Shown: positions 44,951 to 54,128 of the stretch, one piece after another | How the letters are laid out: each line of letters opens with the position of its first letter | Position numbering within the stretch: position 1 is the first letter of the stretch | NCBI RefSeq assembly: GCF_003385595.1 | Contig: NZ_QNUE01000001.1 | Location: forward strand, 411,635-475,634 | DNA length: 64,000 nucleotides | Origin: Chryseobacterium flavum | Lineage (GTDB): Bacteria > Bacteroidota > Bacteroidia > Flavobacteriales > Weeksellaceae | Direction: 5' to 3' | Made by a program: the position numbers and the translations under genes | Notes under the pieces: model-generated | The model's input: the letters and a program-made list of their open reading frames with translations, nothing else | The model's database searches: none | What the model was told of the DNA's origin: nothing

Positions 44951-46519
44951 TTATCTTGCAATATTCACCGCTCTTGTTTCTCTGATTACGGTTACTTTAA
45001 CCTGTCCGGGATAAGTAAGTTCATTCTGGATCTTTTCTGAGATATCATATGATAACTGAGAGGCTACTTCATCATTTACTTTTCCACTTTCAACCATTAC
45101 CCTTAATTCTCTTCCCGCCTGAATAGCATAAGCACTTGATACACCATCAAAGCTTAAAGCTGCAGATTCCAGGTCTTTTAATCTCTGGATATAAGATTCC
45201 AGCACCTGTCTTCTTGCTCCCGGCCTTGCACCTGATATAGCATCAGCAACCTGAATGATCGGAGATAATAATGATTTCATTTCAATTTCATCATGGTGAG
45301 CTCCGATAGCATTTACTACTTCAGGGTTTTCACCGTATTTCTCAGCCCACTGCATACCTAAAAGGGCATGCGGTAATTCTGATTCCTGCTCAGGAACTTT
45401 ACCGATATCGTGTAAAAGACCTGCTCTTTTTGCTAATTTTACGTTTAATCCTAATTCAGCAGCCATAGTTGCAGCGATGTTTGCCACTTCTCTTGAGTGC
45501 TGTAGTAAGTTTTGTCCGTAAGAAGAACGGTATTTCATTCTACCTACGATTTTGATCAATTCAGGGTGTAATCCGTGAATTCCTAAATCAATGATGGTCC
45601 TTTTACCAACTTCAATGATTTCCTCCTCGATCTGTTTTCTTGTTTTTTCTACTACTTCTTCGATTCTTGCCGGGTGAATTCTACCATCGGTTACCAATCT
45701 GTGAAGAGATAATCTTGCAATTTCTCTTCTTACCGGATCAAAGCATGAAAGAAGAATTGCTTCGGGAGTATCATCTACGATAATCTCAACTCCGGTAACC
45801 GCTTCCAATGCACGAATGTTCCTACCCTCTCTTCCGATAATCCTACCTTTTACTTCATCGGATTCAATGTTGAAAACCGATACTGAATTTTCAATAGCCT
45901 GCTCAGTTCCGATTCGCTGAATAGTCTGAATAACGATTTTTCTCGCTTCATTCTTAGCATTCATCTGAGCTTCTTCCATAATCCCCTGAACATGAGCCTG
46001 CGCCCTTGTTTTGGCTTCTGCTTTCATAGTTTCTACCAGTTCAGCTTTAGCTTCTTCAGCAGTATAATTAGAAATTTTTTCAAGAATTTCAACTTTTTTA
46101 GCAGTTGCTGTATCCAGTTCCTGCTGTTTTCGTTCAAGAATTTCATTTTTCTTGGAATAATCAGCAATCTGCTTATCCAGGTCTTTTTCAAGTTTTCCTA
46201 CTTTGCTTAGCTCATCATTCAGCTTATGCTCCTTATCCTTGATTCTTTTTTCAACTTCCTGCATTTTCTTTTCACGGGACTGTATATCAGCATCATGCTG
46301 TGATTTCAGTTCCAGGAATTTTTCTTTAGCCTGAAGGTTCTTTTCTTTCTTTATGGATTCGGCTTGTACGTTAGCTTTTTCTATAAGGTTTTCGGCATTT
46401 TTCTTTGCATCATCTATAATAAATTTTGCTTTAGTATTGAGTGAGCTCCTGGAGAAAAAGATCCCTATTACTACTCCAATAACTAAACAAATAACGCCGA
46501 CTATAATGGCTGTTGTCAT
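44951..46519 (-). CDS. rny: Ribonuclease Y
   Basis: 522 residues. Membrane-anchored endoribonuclease for mRNA turnover. An N-terminal TM segment ([19 protein letters not shown]) is followed by a coiled coil (residues about 30-200), a KH RNA-binding domain ([20 protein letters not shown] near residue 226) and the HD domain whose metal-binding HD pair is in [13 protein letters not shown] near residue 369. All domains appear complete. The gene is downstream of a 6S-like RNA and zapA on the same strand. Confidence 0.97.
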   Translation of the reverse strand: MTTAIIVGVICLVIGVVIGIFFSRSSLNTKAKFIIDDAKKNAENLIEKANVQAESIKKEKNLQAKEKFLELKSQHDADIQSREKKMQEVEKRIKDKEHKLNDELSKVGKLEKDLDKQIADYSKKNEILERKQQELDTATAKKVEILEKISNYTAEEAKAELVETMKAEAKTRAQAHVQGIMEEAQMNAKNEARKIVIQTIQRIGTEQAIENSVSVFNIESDEVKGRIIGREGRNIRALEAVTGVEIIVDDTPEAILLSCFDPVRREIARLSLHRLVTDGRIHPARIEEVVEKTRKQIEEEIIEVGKRTIIDLGIHGLHPELIKIVGRMKYRSSYGQNLLQHSREVANIAATMAAELGLNVKLAKRAGLLHDIGKVPEQESELPHALLGMQWAEKYGENPEVVNAIGAHHDEIEMKSLLSPIIQVADAISGARPGARRQVLESYIQRLKDLESAALSFDGVSSAYAIQAGRELRVMVESGKVNDEVASQLSYDISEKIQNELTYPGQVKVTVIRETRAVNIAR

Positions 46520-46557
46520 AATATATATTGAGTTTTAATTGTCTTCATATTCAAAAT

Positions 46558-46735
46558 AAAAAAGCCTACAACAATTCAGCGATTGAGAGTAAACTCCTAA
46601 TCAACACGATTTGAACTGATTTCCACTGTCTGTAATCCGGAAAGCCGGCACGCCATTCAATGGACATTTGTTCGGTAATTGTTTAGCGTTGAGTTTACCT
46701 TTAATGTGTTAGAATTATTGTAGGCAGTCTTTTCC
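46558..46735 (-). ncRNA. ssrS: 6S RNA, Flavobacterial type (rod-shaped RNA between zapA and rny)
   Basis: The 226-bp gap between zapA and rny has no gene but folds into a long rod. Ends pair over 14 bp: GCCTACAACAATTC (46564-46577) with GAATTATTGTAGGC (46712-46725), one mismatch. A second helix pairs GTAAACTC (46589-46596) with GAGTTTAC (46691-46698). A large internal bubble and terminal hairpins (CCGG/CCGG, CCAT/ATGG) follow. On the minus strand the RNA ends in TTTTTT and TAGATTTT gives a near-consensus -7 upstream. Size and shape fit 6S RNA, which binds RNA polymerase; in proteobacteria ssrS also follows zapA. Confidence 0.75.
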
Positions 46736-46745
46736 GGGAAAAAAT

Positions 46746-47033
46746 CTATTTCCCGATTTCATTCAACGTCTGATTAATTCTGGTTAATCTTTCGTTGGTA
46801 GAATTAATATTTTTTTCGTAGTTAAGAGAAACTACTTCTGCATTGGTTCCCAGTTTAAGGGCACACATGGCCAAAGCATCCTGTTTATCTCTTACATCGA
46901 AGTTCTGTTCAAAATCTTTAATCATATTCTCGATCTGCTTCCCGACTTTACGCAGAGTCTCTTCCTCTGCTGCCGGTACGTTCAGCGGATATACCCTTCC
47001 TGCAATGTTTATGGTTATTCTCCTTACCTCCAT
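46746..47033 (-). CDS. zapA: Cell division protein ZapA
   Basis: 95 residues. It crosslinks FtsZ filaments at the Z ring. The family N-terminus RRITINIAGRVYPLNVPAAE is followed by EETLRKVGKQIENMIKDFEQ and a C-terminal coiled coil. Length is typical. Its start overlaps the stop of the preceding gene by one base (TAATG), so both are translationally coupled. The 6S-like RNA gene and rny follow. Confidence 0.93.
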   Translation of the reverse strand: MEVRRITINIAGRVYPLNVPAAEEETLRKVGKQIENMIKDFEQNFDVRDKQDALAMCALKLGTNAEVVSLNYEKNINSTNERLTRINQTLNEIGK

Positions 47034-47335
47034 TATAGTCCACTGTTTTGAAGCTGAGCAATACAGAAATCAATTTCTTTTACCAATCTGTTGATATGAT
47101 TTTTCATTAACCTATTGTGTTCAGGATTTCCTGATATTGCTGAATAAAGTTTTATATTTTTTTGCTCTTCTGCTAATACCTGATTCTTTCTTCTTTCCTC
47201 GTCATATTTCACTTTCAGTTCTTCATGCTCAATACTTAATTCGGATAACCTTTCAGTAAGATTTTTATAATTCTTTTGCAGAGCCAAAATTTTTTTCTCT
47301 AATTCTGAAAAATTGTTTTCTAAATCTTGAAGCAT
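47033..47335 (-). CDS. Coiled-coil protein coupled to zapA
   Basis: 100 residues from the ATG at 47335 (MLQDLENNFSELEKK). A longer frame to 47422 begins with a hydrophobic stretch that lies in the porT terminator region and was not used. Almost the whole protein is a heptad-rich coiled coil (Leu/Lys/Glu), followed by a short C-terminal NRLVKEIDFCIAQLQ. The stop overlaps the zapA start. ZapB-like partnership with ZapA is an attractive possibility, based only on coupling and coiled-coil nature. Confidence 0.75.
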   Translation of the reverse strand: MLQDLENNFSELEKKILALQKNYKNLTERLSELSIEHEELKVKYDEERRKNQVLAEEQKNIKLYSAISGNPEHNRLMKNHINRLVKEIDFCIAQLQNSGL

Positions 47336-47426
47336 TTCAGGTTTGTATATTCTAACTAGAAGCAAAAATAAAAAAATATTAACACTAACAAAAATAAAAC
47401 TTCCTATATTTTGGCATGCCAATAAA

Positions 47427-47451
47427 AAAGGAGGTGCAAATGCCCCCCTTT
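47427..47451 (-). terminator. Terminator of porT
   Basis: An AAAGGAGG/CCCCCTTT stem with one mismatch; read on the minus strand it follows the porT stop and ends in six T. Confidence 0.65.
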
Positions 47452-47473
47452 GTATTTTTCTGACAGGTTCTTT

Positions 47474-48256
47474 TTATTCAAATTTCAGTACGAACATGAC
47501 CGCTCTTGTCTGTAAAGTAGAGATTGCAGAAGCCCAGTAAGGAGGCGTGGTTGCATTGTCAGCTACTTTTTCGTTATTCATGAAAAATGTTCCTCTGATT
47601 GCCGGAGTTAATTTAAATTTATTGAAATAAAACTGAATTCCCATTTCTGCAGACCACGCAAAATTGTGAGTCGTTGATCTGAAGATCTGTTGCATATTAT
47701 CATCGGATGAGCCGGAGTTCGACTGCAGATTGACCACGTAGTTAACCCCTGCTGCAACATATGGTCTTGAGTTATACCATCTCTGCCCATGAAGCTCTAA
47801 TAAAACAGGAATATCCACCAACGTAGATTTTATCTCCCTTACTTTATCCTTCTCCTGTAAAGGGAATGGAGTAAATGGAGGGTTGGTTAAAGATCCACCT
47901 GCATAAATATCATTAGATTGTGTATTAAAAGTCAACTGTCTTTGTGCAAACTGTAAACCTGGTTCTATTCTTACATCCAGATAGTCATTCAGTCTCCATT
48001 TTGCGATAAGCCCAGCACCGAAACTGTAACTTTCCTTAGAGGTAACAAGATTTTGATTATCATTCATACCATACCTCGGGTGCAGTACAATGCGGTAGTC
48101 CAGTCTGTTGCCGTTCAAATAAAAACCCCAACTGAATTTCTGTTCGTCGAAATCTTCCAACTTATCCATTCTGTTTCGGGTTCTAAATTGCGCGTCTGCG
48201 AAAACGGCAATATTTACTGAGGCTAAAACCAGTGCTCTTAATAAAAATTTATTCAT
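47474..48256 (-). CDS. porT: PorT-family type IX secretion outer-membrane protein
   Basis: 260 residues. A signal peptide (LVLASVNIAVFADAQ) is followed by an eight-stranded outer-membrane barrel typical of PorT, with SWGFYLNGNRLDYRIVLHP and WRLNDYLDVRIEPGLQFA as landmarks and a terminal aromatic-rich strand (VMFVLKFE). PorT is needed for type IX secretion and gliding in Bacteroidota. It is 3 bp after ubiE, the neighbourhood known from other flavobacteria. Confidence 0.9.
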   Translation of the reverse strand: MNKFLLRALVLASVNIAVFADAQFRTRNRMDKLEDFDEQKFSWGFYLNGNRLDYRIVLHPRYGMNDNQNLVTSKESYSFGAGLIAKWRLNDYLDVRIEPGLQFAQRQLTFNTQSNDIYAGGSLTNPPFTPFPLQEKDKVREIKSTLVDIPVLLELHGQRWYNSRPYVAAGVNYVVNLQSNSGSSDDNMQQIFRSTTHNFAWSAEMGIQFYFNKFKLTPAIRGTFFMNNEKVADNATTPPYWASAISTLQTRAVMFVLKFE

Positions 48257-48259
48257 AGG

Positions 48260-48991
48260 TTACTTTGTTGCTTTATAAATTGTGGCTATACCTAAACTTA
48301 GTTTTTTATATTCAACTTTCTTAAATCCCGTATCTAAAAGAATTTGCTTCATCTTCTCCCCGAAAGGAAAAGCATTTACAGAATCCGGAAGGTATGTATA
48401 TGCCCTATTATCTTTGGAAACCAGTCTGCCTATGGCAGGCAATATATTTTTGAAATAAAACATATAAAGCGGTCCCATGAAACCCTCAACCTTTGAAAAC
48501 TCCAGTATATAAACACTCTTGTTATCTTTAACTACTCTTCTTAACTCTGCTAAACCTTTGGTAAGGTTCTCAAAATTCCTTACTCCAAATGCAACGGAAA
48601 CAGCGTCAAATCTATTGTCCTCGAAAGGTAAATTTTCTGCATCGCCCTTTTGCATGGAAATTTTGCCGTCTAATTTAAGTTTTTTTATTTTAATAACGCC
48701 AACATTTAGCATTTGTTGTGATAAATCTAAACCAACTACTTTGGAACCCGTCCCTTTTTCAATAGTGATTGCCAGATCTCCCGTTCCTGTAGCCACATCC
48801 AGCACTTCCTGCGGATTGTCATTTTTCATCCATTTTACCAATTTATTTCTCCATAAAACATCAATTTTCATGGATAAAACATGGTTCAGAAGGTCATACT
48901 TCGGTGCAATATTGTCGAACATATCCTCTACCTGGCTCTTCTTTGTAGCCTCTGAATCGTAGGGAGTAATTTTAGTGATATCTTTTGTCAA
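48260..48991 (-). CDS. ubiE: Demethylmenaquinone methyltransferase
   Basis: 243 residues. It C-methylates demethylmenaquinol in menaquinone synthesis. Motif I is EVLDVATGTGDLAI near residue 63; UbiE/MenG signatures are FDNIAPKYDLLNHVLSM near residue 25 and VSVAFGVRNFENLTKGL near residue 130. The gene is between a small membrane protein gene and porT in one tight minus-strand operon with 3-bp spacings on both sides. Confidence 0.95.
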   Translation of the reverse strand: MTKDITKITPYDSEATKKSQVEDMFDNIAPKYDLLNHVLSMKIDVLWRNKLVKWMKNDNPQEVLDVATGTGDLAITIEKGTGSKVVGLDLSQQMLNVGVIKIKKLKLDGKISMQKGDAENLPFEDNRFDAVSVAFGVRNFENLTKGLAELRRVVKDNKSVYILEFSKVEGFMGPLYMFYFKNILPAIGRLVSKDNRAYTYLPDSVNAFPFGEKMKQILLDTGFKKVEYKKLSLGIATIYKATK

Positions 48992-48994
48992 AAC

Positions 48995-49564
48995 TTAAAA
49001 CTTATAATATTCTTTATAATAATTCAGGTAATCCTGTTTTCTGAAGATCTTGGACCTTGATTCCACTTTCTGGATATTTTTGATTACCTTGTCATAATCT
49101 TCATCTACATTGTAGTAAAAATCTTCTGTGTAAAGCTTATTGAAATGCTTTGCCCCTCCGAGGTATTCCTTTCCGTCAATAATAGTTTTATCAAGGGCCA
49201 TCAGCAATGAATCTTTTTTAAGATTATATCCGTAATACTGATCATTCACATAATAGTCCTGATGGGCAATATTGAGCAAACCACGAAGTTTATTCACTTC
49301 AAATGCCGAATCGTAAAGCATTTTTTTATTCTGATCGAAAACCTGAATAGAGTTTTTTCCTTTATTCAGATCCACATGCACATACTGGCCCGCCGAAATG
49401 ATCCCCTCTGAACCATTATTGATTTTAAAGTAATAGGTGTTTGCGGTAGGGTTATCCACTACATAATAATTCTTCTTGGCTAAAAAAAGGAAGTAGATCC
49501 CAAAGGCAACGATAAATGCCACAGCTGCAATAAGTAAGCCTTTTAAGGACGGATTGTTTTTCAT
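48995..49564 (-). CDS. Uncharacterised membrane-anchored protein upstream of ubiE
   Basis: 189 residues. One N-terminal transmembrane segment (GLLIAAVAFIVAFGIYFLF, residues about 9-27) anchors a mostly beta-rich extracytoplasmic part rich in Tyr/Asn (YYVVDNPTANTYYFKINNGS), ending YLNYYKEYYKF. No domain is recognised. The ubiE gene starts 3 bp after its stop, so the three genes (this, ubiE, porT) form an operon, suggesting an envelope function. Confidence 0.7.
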   Translation of the reverse strand: MKNNPSLKGLLIAAVAFIVAFGIYFLFLAKKNYYVVDNPTANTYYFKINNGSEGIISAGQYVHVDLNKGKNSIQVFDQNKKMLYDSAFEVNKLRGLLNIAHQDYYVNDQYYGYNLKKDSLLMALDKTIIDGKEYLGGAKHFNKLYTEDFYYNVDEDYDKVIKNIQKVESRSKIFRKQDYLNYYKEYYKF

Positions 49565-49631
49565 AGATTGTAAAGTACAATTTTTGCAAATTTAATAATA
49601 TTTTTAATTCTCCGTTATTAATATTAATTAT

Positions 49632-49639
49632 TAACTTTG
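49632..49639 (+). promoter_or_regulatory. Promoter -7 element of the FabH-like gene
   Basis: TAACTTTG, an exact TAnnTTTG match, ends 26 nt before the ATG at 49666. Confidence 0.5.
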
Positions 49640-49665
49640 CATCTTTAAAAAAATCATATAAACGA

Positions 49666-50733
49666 ATGCCGAATACGATCATTATTGGCTCTGGGTGTTA
49701 TATTCCGAACAGAGTTATTGGTAGAGATTACTTCATGAATTCCGAGTTTTATACAGAAGACGGAGTAAAGATTGAGAAGCCTGTGGAAGAAACTATTGCG
49801 AAGTTTGTAGAAATTACAGAAATCGAGAACAGGAGATTTATTGAGGATGATCTTTCCAATTCAAAGATCGGTTATGAAGCCGCAAAAATTGCTCTTGAAG
49901 ATGCAAAAGTAGACGGCGAAGAATTGGATTATATCATTTACGCGAGCAATTTCGGAGAAGTTACCGAAAACGGATATGCTGATTTCATGCCTACAATGGC
50001 GGCAAGGGTGAAAAACAAACTCTGTATTAAAAACAGAAAATGTGTAACCTATGACATGCTTTTCGGATGCCCGGGATGGGTGGAAGCAATGATTCTGGCT
50101 GATAATTTAATTAAAGCTAAAGTAGCAAAAACCATTTTGGTAATAGGAGGAGAAACATTAAGCCGTGTAACTGATCCGCATGACCGGAACAGAATGATCT
50201 TTGCAGATGGCGCAGGAGCCGTAGTAGTAAAAGCTACCGATGATGAAAATGTAGGAATTATAGCACATAATACAATTTGTGATAACGGTCCGGAATTGAA
50301 TTACCTTGAAAATGCTCCGTCCATCAACAAAGCAGTAGACCAGAAACGTCTTTACGTAAGAATGCTCGGGAGAAAAATTTATGAATATGCCCTTAAAAAC
50401 GTTCCGGTTGCTATCAAAGATACCATTACAGATGCGGGACTTTCAATTGAAGATATAGATAAGATTTTAATTCACCAGGCTAATGCTAAAATGGATTACG
50501 CAATGATTGAAAGACTTCATAAACTTTATGATGTAAAAGAATATGATCATTCAATCTCTCCAATGACGATTCAGGACTTTGGAAATACTTCTGTAGCAAC
50601 CATTCCTACTATGTATGATTTAATAATTAAAGGAAAAATGGAGGGTCAATCGTTTAAGGATAAAGGTAACATTGTAATGACTTCGGTAGGCGCCGGAATG
50701 AATATCAATGCTATTGTTTACAGATTTCCTTAA
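49666..50733 (+). CDS. 3-oxoacyl-ACP synthase III (FabH) family protein
   Basis: 355 residues, thiolase fold. The catalytic triad of KAS III is visible: Cys in DMLFGCPGWVEAM near residue 134, His in IHQANAKMDYAM near residue 275 and Asn in DFGNTSVATIPT near residue 305. Family member functions include fatty-acid initiation and condensation of secondary-metabolite acyl chains; here the insertions around residues 25-60 set it apart from canonical FabH. It is alone with its own terminator, so the pathway is unclear. Confidence 0.88.
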   Translation: MPNTIIIGSGCYIPNRVIGRDYFMNSEFYTEDGVKIEKPVEETIAKFVEITEIENRRFIEDDLSNSKIGYEAAKIALEDAKVDGEELDYIIYASNFGEVTENGYADFMPTMAARVKNKLCIKNRKCVTYDMLFGCPGWVEAMILADNLIKAKVAKTILVIGGETLSRVTDPHDRNRMIFADGAGAVVVKATDDENVGIIAHNTICDNGPELNYLENAPSINKAVDQKRLYVRMLGRKIYEYALKNVPVAIKDTITDAGLSIEDIDKILIHQANAKMDYAMIERLHKLYDVKEYDHSISPMTIQDFGNTSVATIPTMYDLIIKGKMEGQSFKDKGNIVMTSVGAGMNINAIVYRFP

Positions 50734-50754
50734 GATAATTTAAATTTAAAATAT

Positions 50755-50791
50755 AAAAAGCACAAAGGAAGTCTTCTTTTGTGCTTTTTTT
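50755..50791 (+). terminator. Terminator after the FabH-like gene
   Basis: AAAAAGCACAAA (50755-50766) and TTTGTGCTTTTT (50778-50789), perfect 12-bp stem, then T. An in-frame GTG for the next gene at 50781 lies inside it and is not its start. Confidence 0.88.
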
Positions 50792-50801
50792 GAATCAGAA
50801 C

Positions 50802-52007
50802 ATGCAAAAAAATTTTTTAATCATTGCCGGAATCTTTATGTTCCTGGAAATTTATATTTACCAGGCCATAAGAACACTTACTGATAATTTATGGATAAGA
50901 ATAGGATATTGGGTGGTTTCTTTAGCTGTCTATGGAATCTTCATTTATGAAATAACCCACTATCAGCGGTCAGACAAAAGCATGATAAGGGCCCAGATCA
51001 TGATTTCATTATTTTTAGTATTTATTCTACCAAAAATTTTTGTAGTCCTGTTTTTATTGATCGATGACATCATCCGGATTGGAGGATACCTGATTGGATT
51101 TGCAAAACCTTCTGAAAATTTCTTTCCGGAAAGAAGAAAGTTTCTGAGCCTTGTGGGACTGGGAATGAGTGGCGTTCTTTCCGCTTTATTCATTGATGGA
51201 ATTACATTTGGAAAATACAGACATAAGGTAAGAAGAGTTAAGGTAAAGTTACCTGACCTCCCTGTAAGCTTCAAAGGATATAAGATCATTCAGATTTCGG
51301 ATGTTCATAGCGGAAGCTTTTCTGACCCCGGGAAACTTCAGCATGCTGTTGATCTGATTAATGAACAAAATCCCGATCTTGTATTATTCACAGGAGACAT
51401 GGTTAATAATGTTGCAGACGAATTCAAGCCTTTCATTCCTTTATTTTCAAAAATAAAAGCTAAGGATGGTAAATTTGCCGTGCTTGGAAACCACGATTAC
51501 GGAGATTATGTGACCTGGGCTTCTCCAGAAGCTAAAAAGTACAATCTTAACACTTTAATTGATTATGAAAAACAGGCAGGTTTTGACATGTTAAGAAACG
51601 AGCATAGGGTTATTGAAAAAAACGGAGAAAAATTGTACGTTCTGGGAGTCGAAAACTGGGGACTGAAACCTTTCCCACAGTTTGGTAAAATAGAAGACGC
51701 TTTAAAAGGCGTCCCGGAGTCTGCTACAAAAATTTTAATGAGCCACGACCCTACCCATTTCGATTCCATCGTAAAAAAACACCCTGGAAATATTCATCTG
51801 ACTCTGTCAGGACACACTCATGGAATGCAGTTTGGCCTGGATCTTAAAAATGTAAAATGGTCACCCGTACAATACCGTTATCCTAAATGGGCGGATCTTT
51901 ATGAAAGCGAAGGAAAACTGCTATATGTGAACAGAGGATTCGGTGTTATCGGATACCCGGGAAGAGTGGGTGTACTGCCTGAAATCACACTTTTTGAGCT
52001 GAGCTAG
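50802..52007 (+). CDS. Membrane-associated metallophosphoesterase
   Basis: 401 residues from the ATG at 50802 (MQKNFLIIAGIFMF). Three N-terminal TM helices (residues about 5-100) precede a calcineurin-like phosphoesterase domain with the metal-binding motifs IIQISDVHSGSF, LFTGDMVNN, VLGNHDYGD and LTLSGHTHGMQFG. It resembles the YkuE/LpxH-like family of membrane phosphoesterases; the substrate is unknown. It is downstream of a FabH-like gene but separated by a strong terminator. Confidence 0.9.
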   Translation: MQKNFLIIAGIFMFLEIYIYQAIRTLTDNLWIRIGYWVVSLAVYGIFIYEITHYQRSDKSMIRAQIMISLFLVFILPKIFVVLFLLIDDIIRIGGYLIGFAKPSENFFPERRKFLSLVGLGMSGVLSALFIDGITFGKYRHKVRRVKVKLPDLPVSFKGYKIIQISDVHSGSFSDPGKLQHAVDLINEQNPDLVLFTGDMVNNVADEFKPFIPLFSKIKAKDGKFAVLGNHDYGDYVTWASPEAKKYNLNTLIDYEKQAGFDMLRNEHRVIEKNGEKLYVLGVENWGLKPFPQFGKIEDALKGVPESATKILMSHDPTHFDSIVKKHPGNIHLTLSGHTHGMQFGLDLKNVKWSPVQYRYPKWADLYESEGKLLYVNRGFGVIGYPGRVGVLPEITLFELS

Positions 52008-52080
52008 CTTTAACTGAAATACATTAATTAGATTTGAATGTAAGAATGAAAAACCTTACAATAAGCAATCCAACTGTTAC

Positions 52081-52833
52081 CTAAAAAACATAATCTTTCA
52101 TACGCGAAACGGCAAGATCTTTTTCATTGATAAAAGTAAGGAGGGCATCTAATTTGTCCTCCATTTTTTTACCCGAAAACAAGCTTCTGTAAAAAGGAAT
52201 ATCAAAACGGTATTTCCGGAAATCTGTAAATTGCCAGGAATTAAGATAAATCAGTACAAACTCTTCATTCTGCAATGTTTCCAGAACCATATTCTGGTAA
52301 TATTTCATGGGTAAAATCTGAAATACAAAATCATTGTATGGCAACTGGCTGTAAGGAGAAATACTTTCCGGCACAATACTCAATCCGTCTTCTTCGCTTA
52401 TTTCTGTATCCCTTTTAAGTCGTTTAAAAGGAAAAAGAATATTTGCATTGTCGATATTGGAGACGTAATTAAACCCCATAAGCTTTAAATTTCCGAGGGA
52501 TACTTTTACATCCTTCTGACGGATACCCCGGACCTGTTTTTCTAAAAGTTCCTGAATGTTCTTCTTCGCATTTTCAATTTCAGCAAGATCCGAATTTTTA
52601 TTATAAAAAGCAATTTCATGCCCTTTGGATGAAATTGCTTTTATAAGATTTTGCAGTTTTCCGGTAAGAGAAACCTCAACAAAAAAACTTGCTTTTATGT
52701 CATGGACATCTAAAATTCTAAGAACTGCTTTGGTATTATCTTCTGTAATTTTCAACCTGTCCTCATCATTGATTTGAGAACCCTTTTTAGCTTCAGCTTC
52801 AATATTTATAATGTTGAAAGTTAACAATACCAT
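52081..52833 (-). CDS. Polysaccharide-deacetylase-like protein with a degenerate active site
   Basis: 250 residues. The NodB-fold pattern is present: VLLTFNIINIE at the start, IKASFFVEVSL, SSKGHEIAFYNKN near residue 73 and a later FEL/FVLIYLNSWQ. Active deacetylases have a TFDDG aspartate pair and a H-x3-H zinc site; here the aspartates are replaced (TFNII) and the second histidine of GHEI...H is absent. It may be a non-catalytic relative. No signal peptide. Context gives no further clue. Confidence 0.7.
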   Translation of the reverse strand: MVLLTFNIINIEAEAKKGSQINDEDRLKITEDNTKAVLRILDVHDIKASFFVEVSLTGKLQNLIKAISSKGHEIAFYNKNSDLAEIENAKKNIQELLEKQVRGIRQKDVKVSLGNLKLMGFNYVSNIDNANILFPFKRLKRDTEISEEDGLSIVPESISPYSQLPYNDFVFQILPMKYYQNMVLETLQNEEFVLIYLNSWQFTDFRKYRFDIPFYRSLFSGKKMEDKLDALLTFINEKDLAVSRMKDYVF

Positions 52834-52918
52834 ATTAAACTTAATTTTATATAAAAATTATAAAAACTTAAAAATCAGATGTTAAATAAAAGAGTAATTA
52901 AAGCTTTACTTTATATTA

Positions 52919-53884
52919 TTAATTCTTAGCTAATTTTACTTTAAGATTCTTGATCATATCTTTGGTCATTTCAGAAATTCCAAAATCATAGGTTAATCCC
53001 CAATCTTTTTTTGCCACTGAATCGTCAATTGAAGCCGGCCATGAATCTGCAATCGCCTGTCTGAAATCCGGGTTGTAATCAATTGTAAAATCCGGAATTT
53101 CTTTCTTGATTTCTTCAGCCAGTTCTTTTGGAGTAAAAGACATTCCACCCAAATTATAAGAAGAGCGGACAGATAAACTTTCTTTCGGTGCTTCCATTAA
53201 TTTCAGAGTTGCATTGATAGCATCATCCATATACAACATTGGCATTCCTGTATTTTCAGAAATAAAACTTGTATATTTTCCCTCTTCAATTGCTTTGTAG
53301 AAAATTTCAACTGCATAATCAGTAGTACCACCTCCTGCCGGAGTTTTCCATGAAATCAATCCTGGATATCTGATACTTCTTACATCCACTCCATGTTTGT
53401 CGAAATAGTATTCACACCACTTCTCCCCTGCCATTTTTGAGATTCCGTAAACAGTTGTAGGATTCAATACTACATCCTGCCCTACATCCTGTTTCGGAAT
53501 CCCTTTCCCGAACACTGCAATAGAACTTGGCCAGAATATCTTTTTAATAAGCCCTTCTTTCGCCATTTCACAAAAATGAAGCAAAGGCTCCAGATTCAGC
53601 TTCCAGGCAAAAACAGGCTGCTTTTCAGAAGTTCCCGATAAAAGCGAAGCCAGATGATACACTGTAGTGATATCATAATCCTGAATTACCTGTCTCACCA
53701 ATTGTGTATTGGTAACATCCATTCTTTCATAGTGCCCGGCAGAAGTAATCCCTTCCTGCCATCTGTCTAATCCTGAGGCAACAACATTTTCTGCCCCGTA
53801 AATTTCAACAAGTCTATTGGTAAGTTCGGTGCCGATTTGTCCCAAAGCACCTGTAATCAGTATTCTTTCCGTATAGGATTCCAT
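52919..53884 (-). CDS. NAD-dependent epimerase/SDR family, L-threonine dehydrogenase-like
   Basis: 321 residues. An extended SDR: the NAD loop is ILITGALGQIGTEL near residue 8, the catalytic YxxxK is TTVYGISKMAGEKW near residue 143, and NLGGMSFTPKELAEEI near residue 248 is typical of the UDP-galactose-epimerase-like L-threonine dehydrogenases described from Flavobacterium. It would convert L-threonine to 2-amino-3-oxobutyrate. The kbl partner is not adjacent, so the substrate is an inference. Confidence 0.85.
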   Translation of the reverse strand: MESYTERILITGALGQIGTELTNRLVEIYGAENVVASGLDRWQEGITSAGHYERMDVTNTQLVRQVIQDYDITTVYHLASLLSGTSEKQPVFAWKLNLEPLLHFCEMAKEGLIKKIFWPSSIAVFGKGIPKQDVGQDVVLNPTTVYGISKMAGEKWCEYYFDKHGVDVRSIRYPGLISWKTPAGGGTTDYAVEIFYKAIEEGKYTSFISENTGMPMLYMDDAINATLKLMEAPKESLSVRSSYNLGGMSFTPKELAEEIKKEIPDFTIDYNPDFRQAIADSWPASIDDSVAKKDWGLTYDFGISEMTKDMIKNLKVKLAKN

Positions 53885-54029
53885 TTTTAAGATTTTTTAG
53901 AATTGTACAAAAGTAAAAAAAACATGTCAACCGCGATAAAAAAGGTGCACTTAAAAATATGTGGTGACTTATCATAAAAAAAGGTGCCTTATCCGGATTA
54001 CCATTAGACTTTTCCGGCAGCATATTTTT

Positions 54030-54059
54030 AGCTAACTGATAATACTTAATCAGTTAGCT
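54030..54059. repeat. Orphan hairpin upstream of ggt
   Basis: AGCTAACTGAT (54030-54040) and ATCAGTTAGCT (54049-54059) make a perfect 11-bp stem between divergent genes. No T run clearly marks it as a terminator; it may be a regulatory palindrome or a remnant. Confidence 0.45.
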
Positions 54060-54104
54060 TTCAATAAGTAACACTCAGCTAAAATGATTTAGACAAAAAA
54101 TCTT

Positions 54105-54112
54105 TATTTTTG
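54105..54112 (+). promoter_or_regulatory. Promoter -7 element of ggt
   Basis: TATTTTTG, an exact match to TAnnTTTG, ends 16 nt before the ATG at 54129. Confidence 0.5.
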
Positions 54113-54128
54113 TTATAAAGAAAATCAT

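Noticed and set aside
50781..50801. GTG start for the metallophosphoesterase at 50781
   Set aside because: It lies inside the terminator hairpin of the preceding gene; ATG at 50802 gives the expected TM-leading start.
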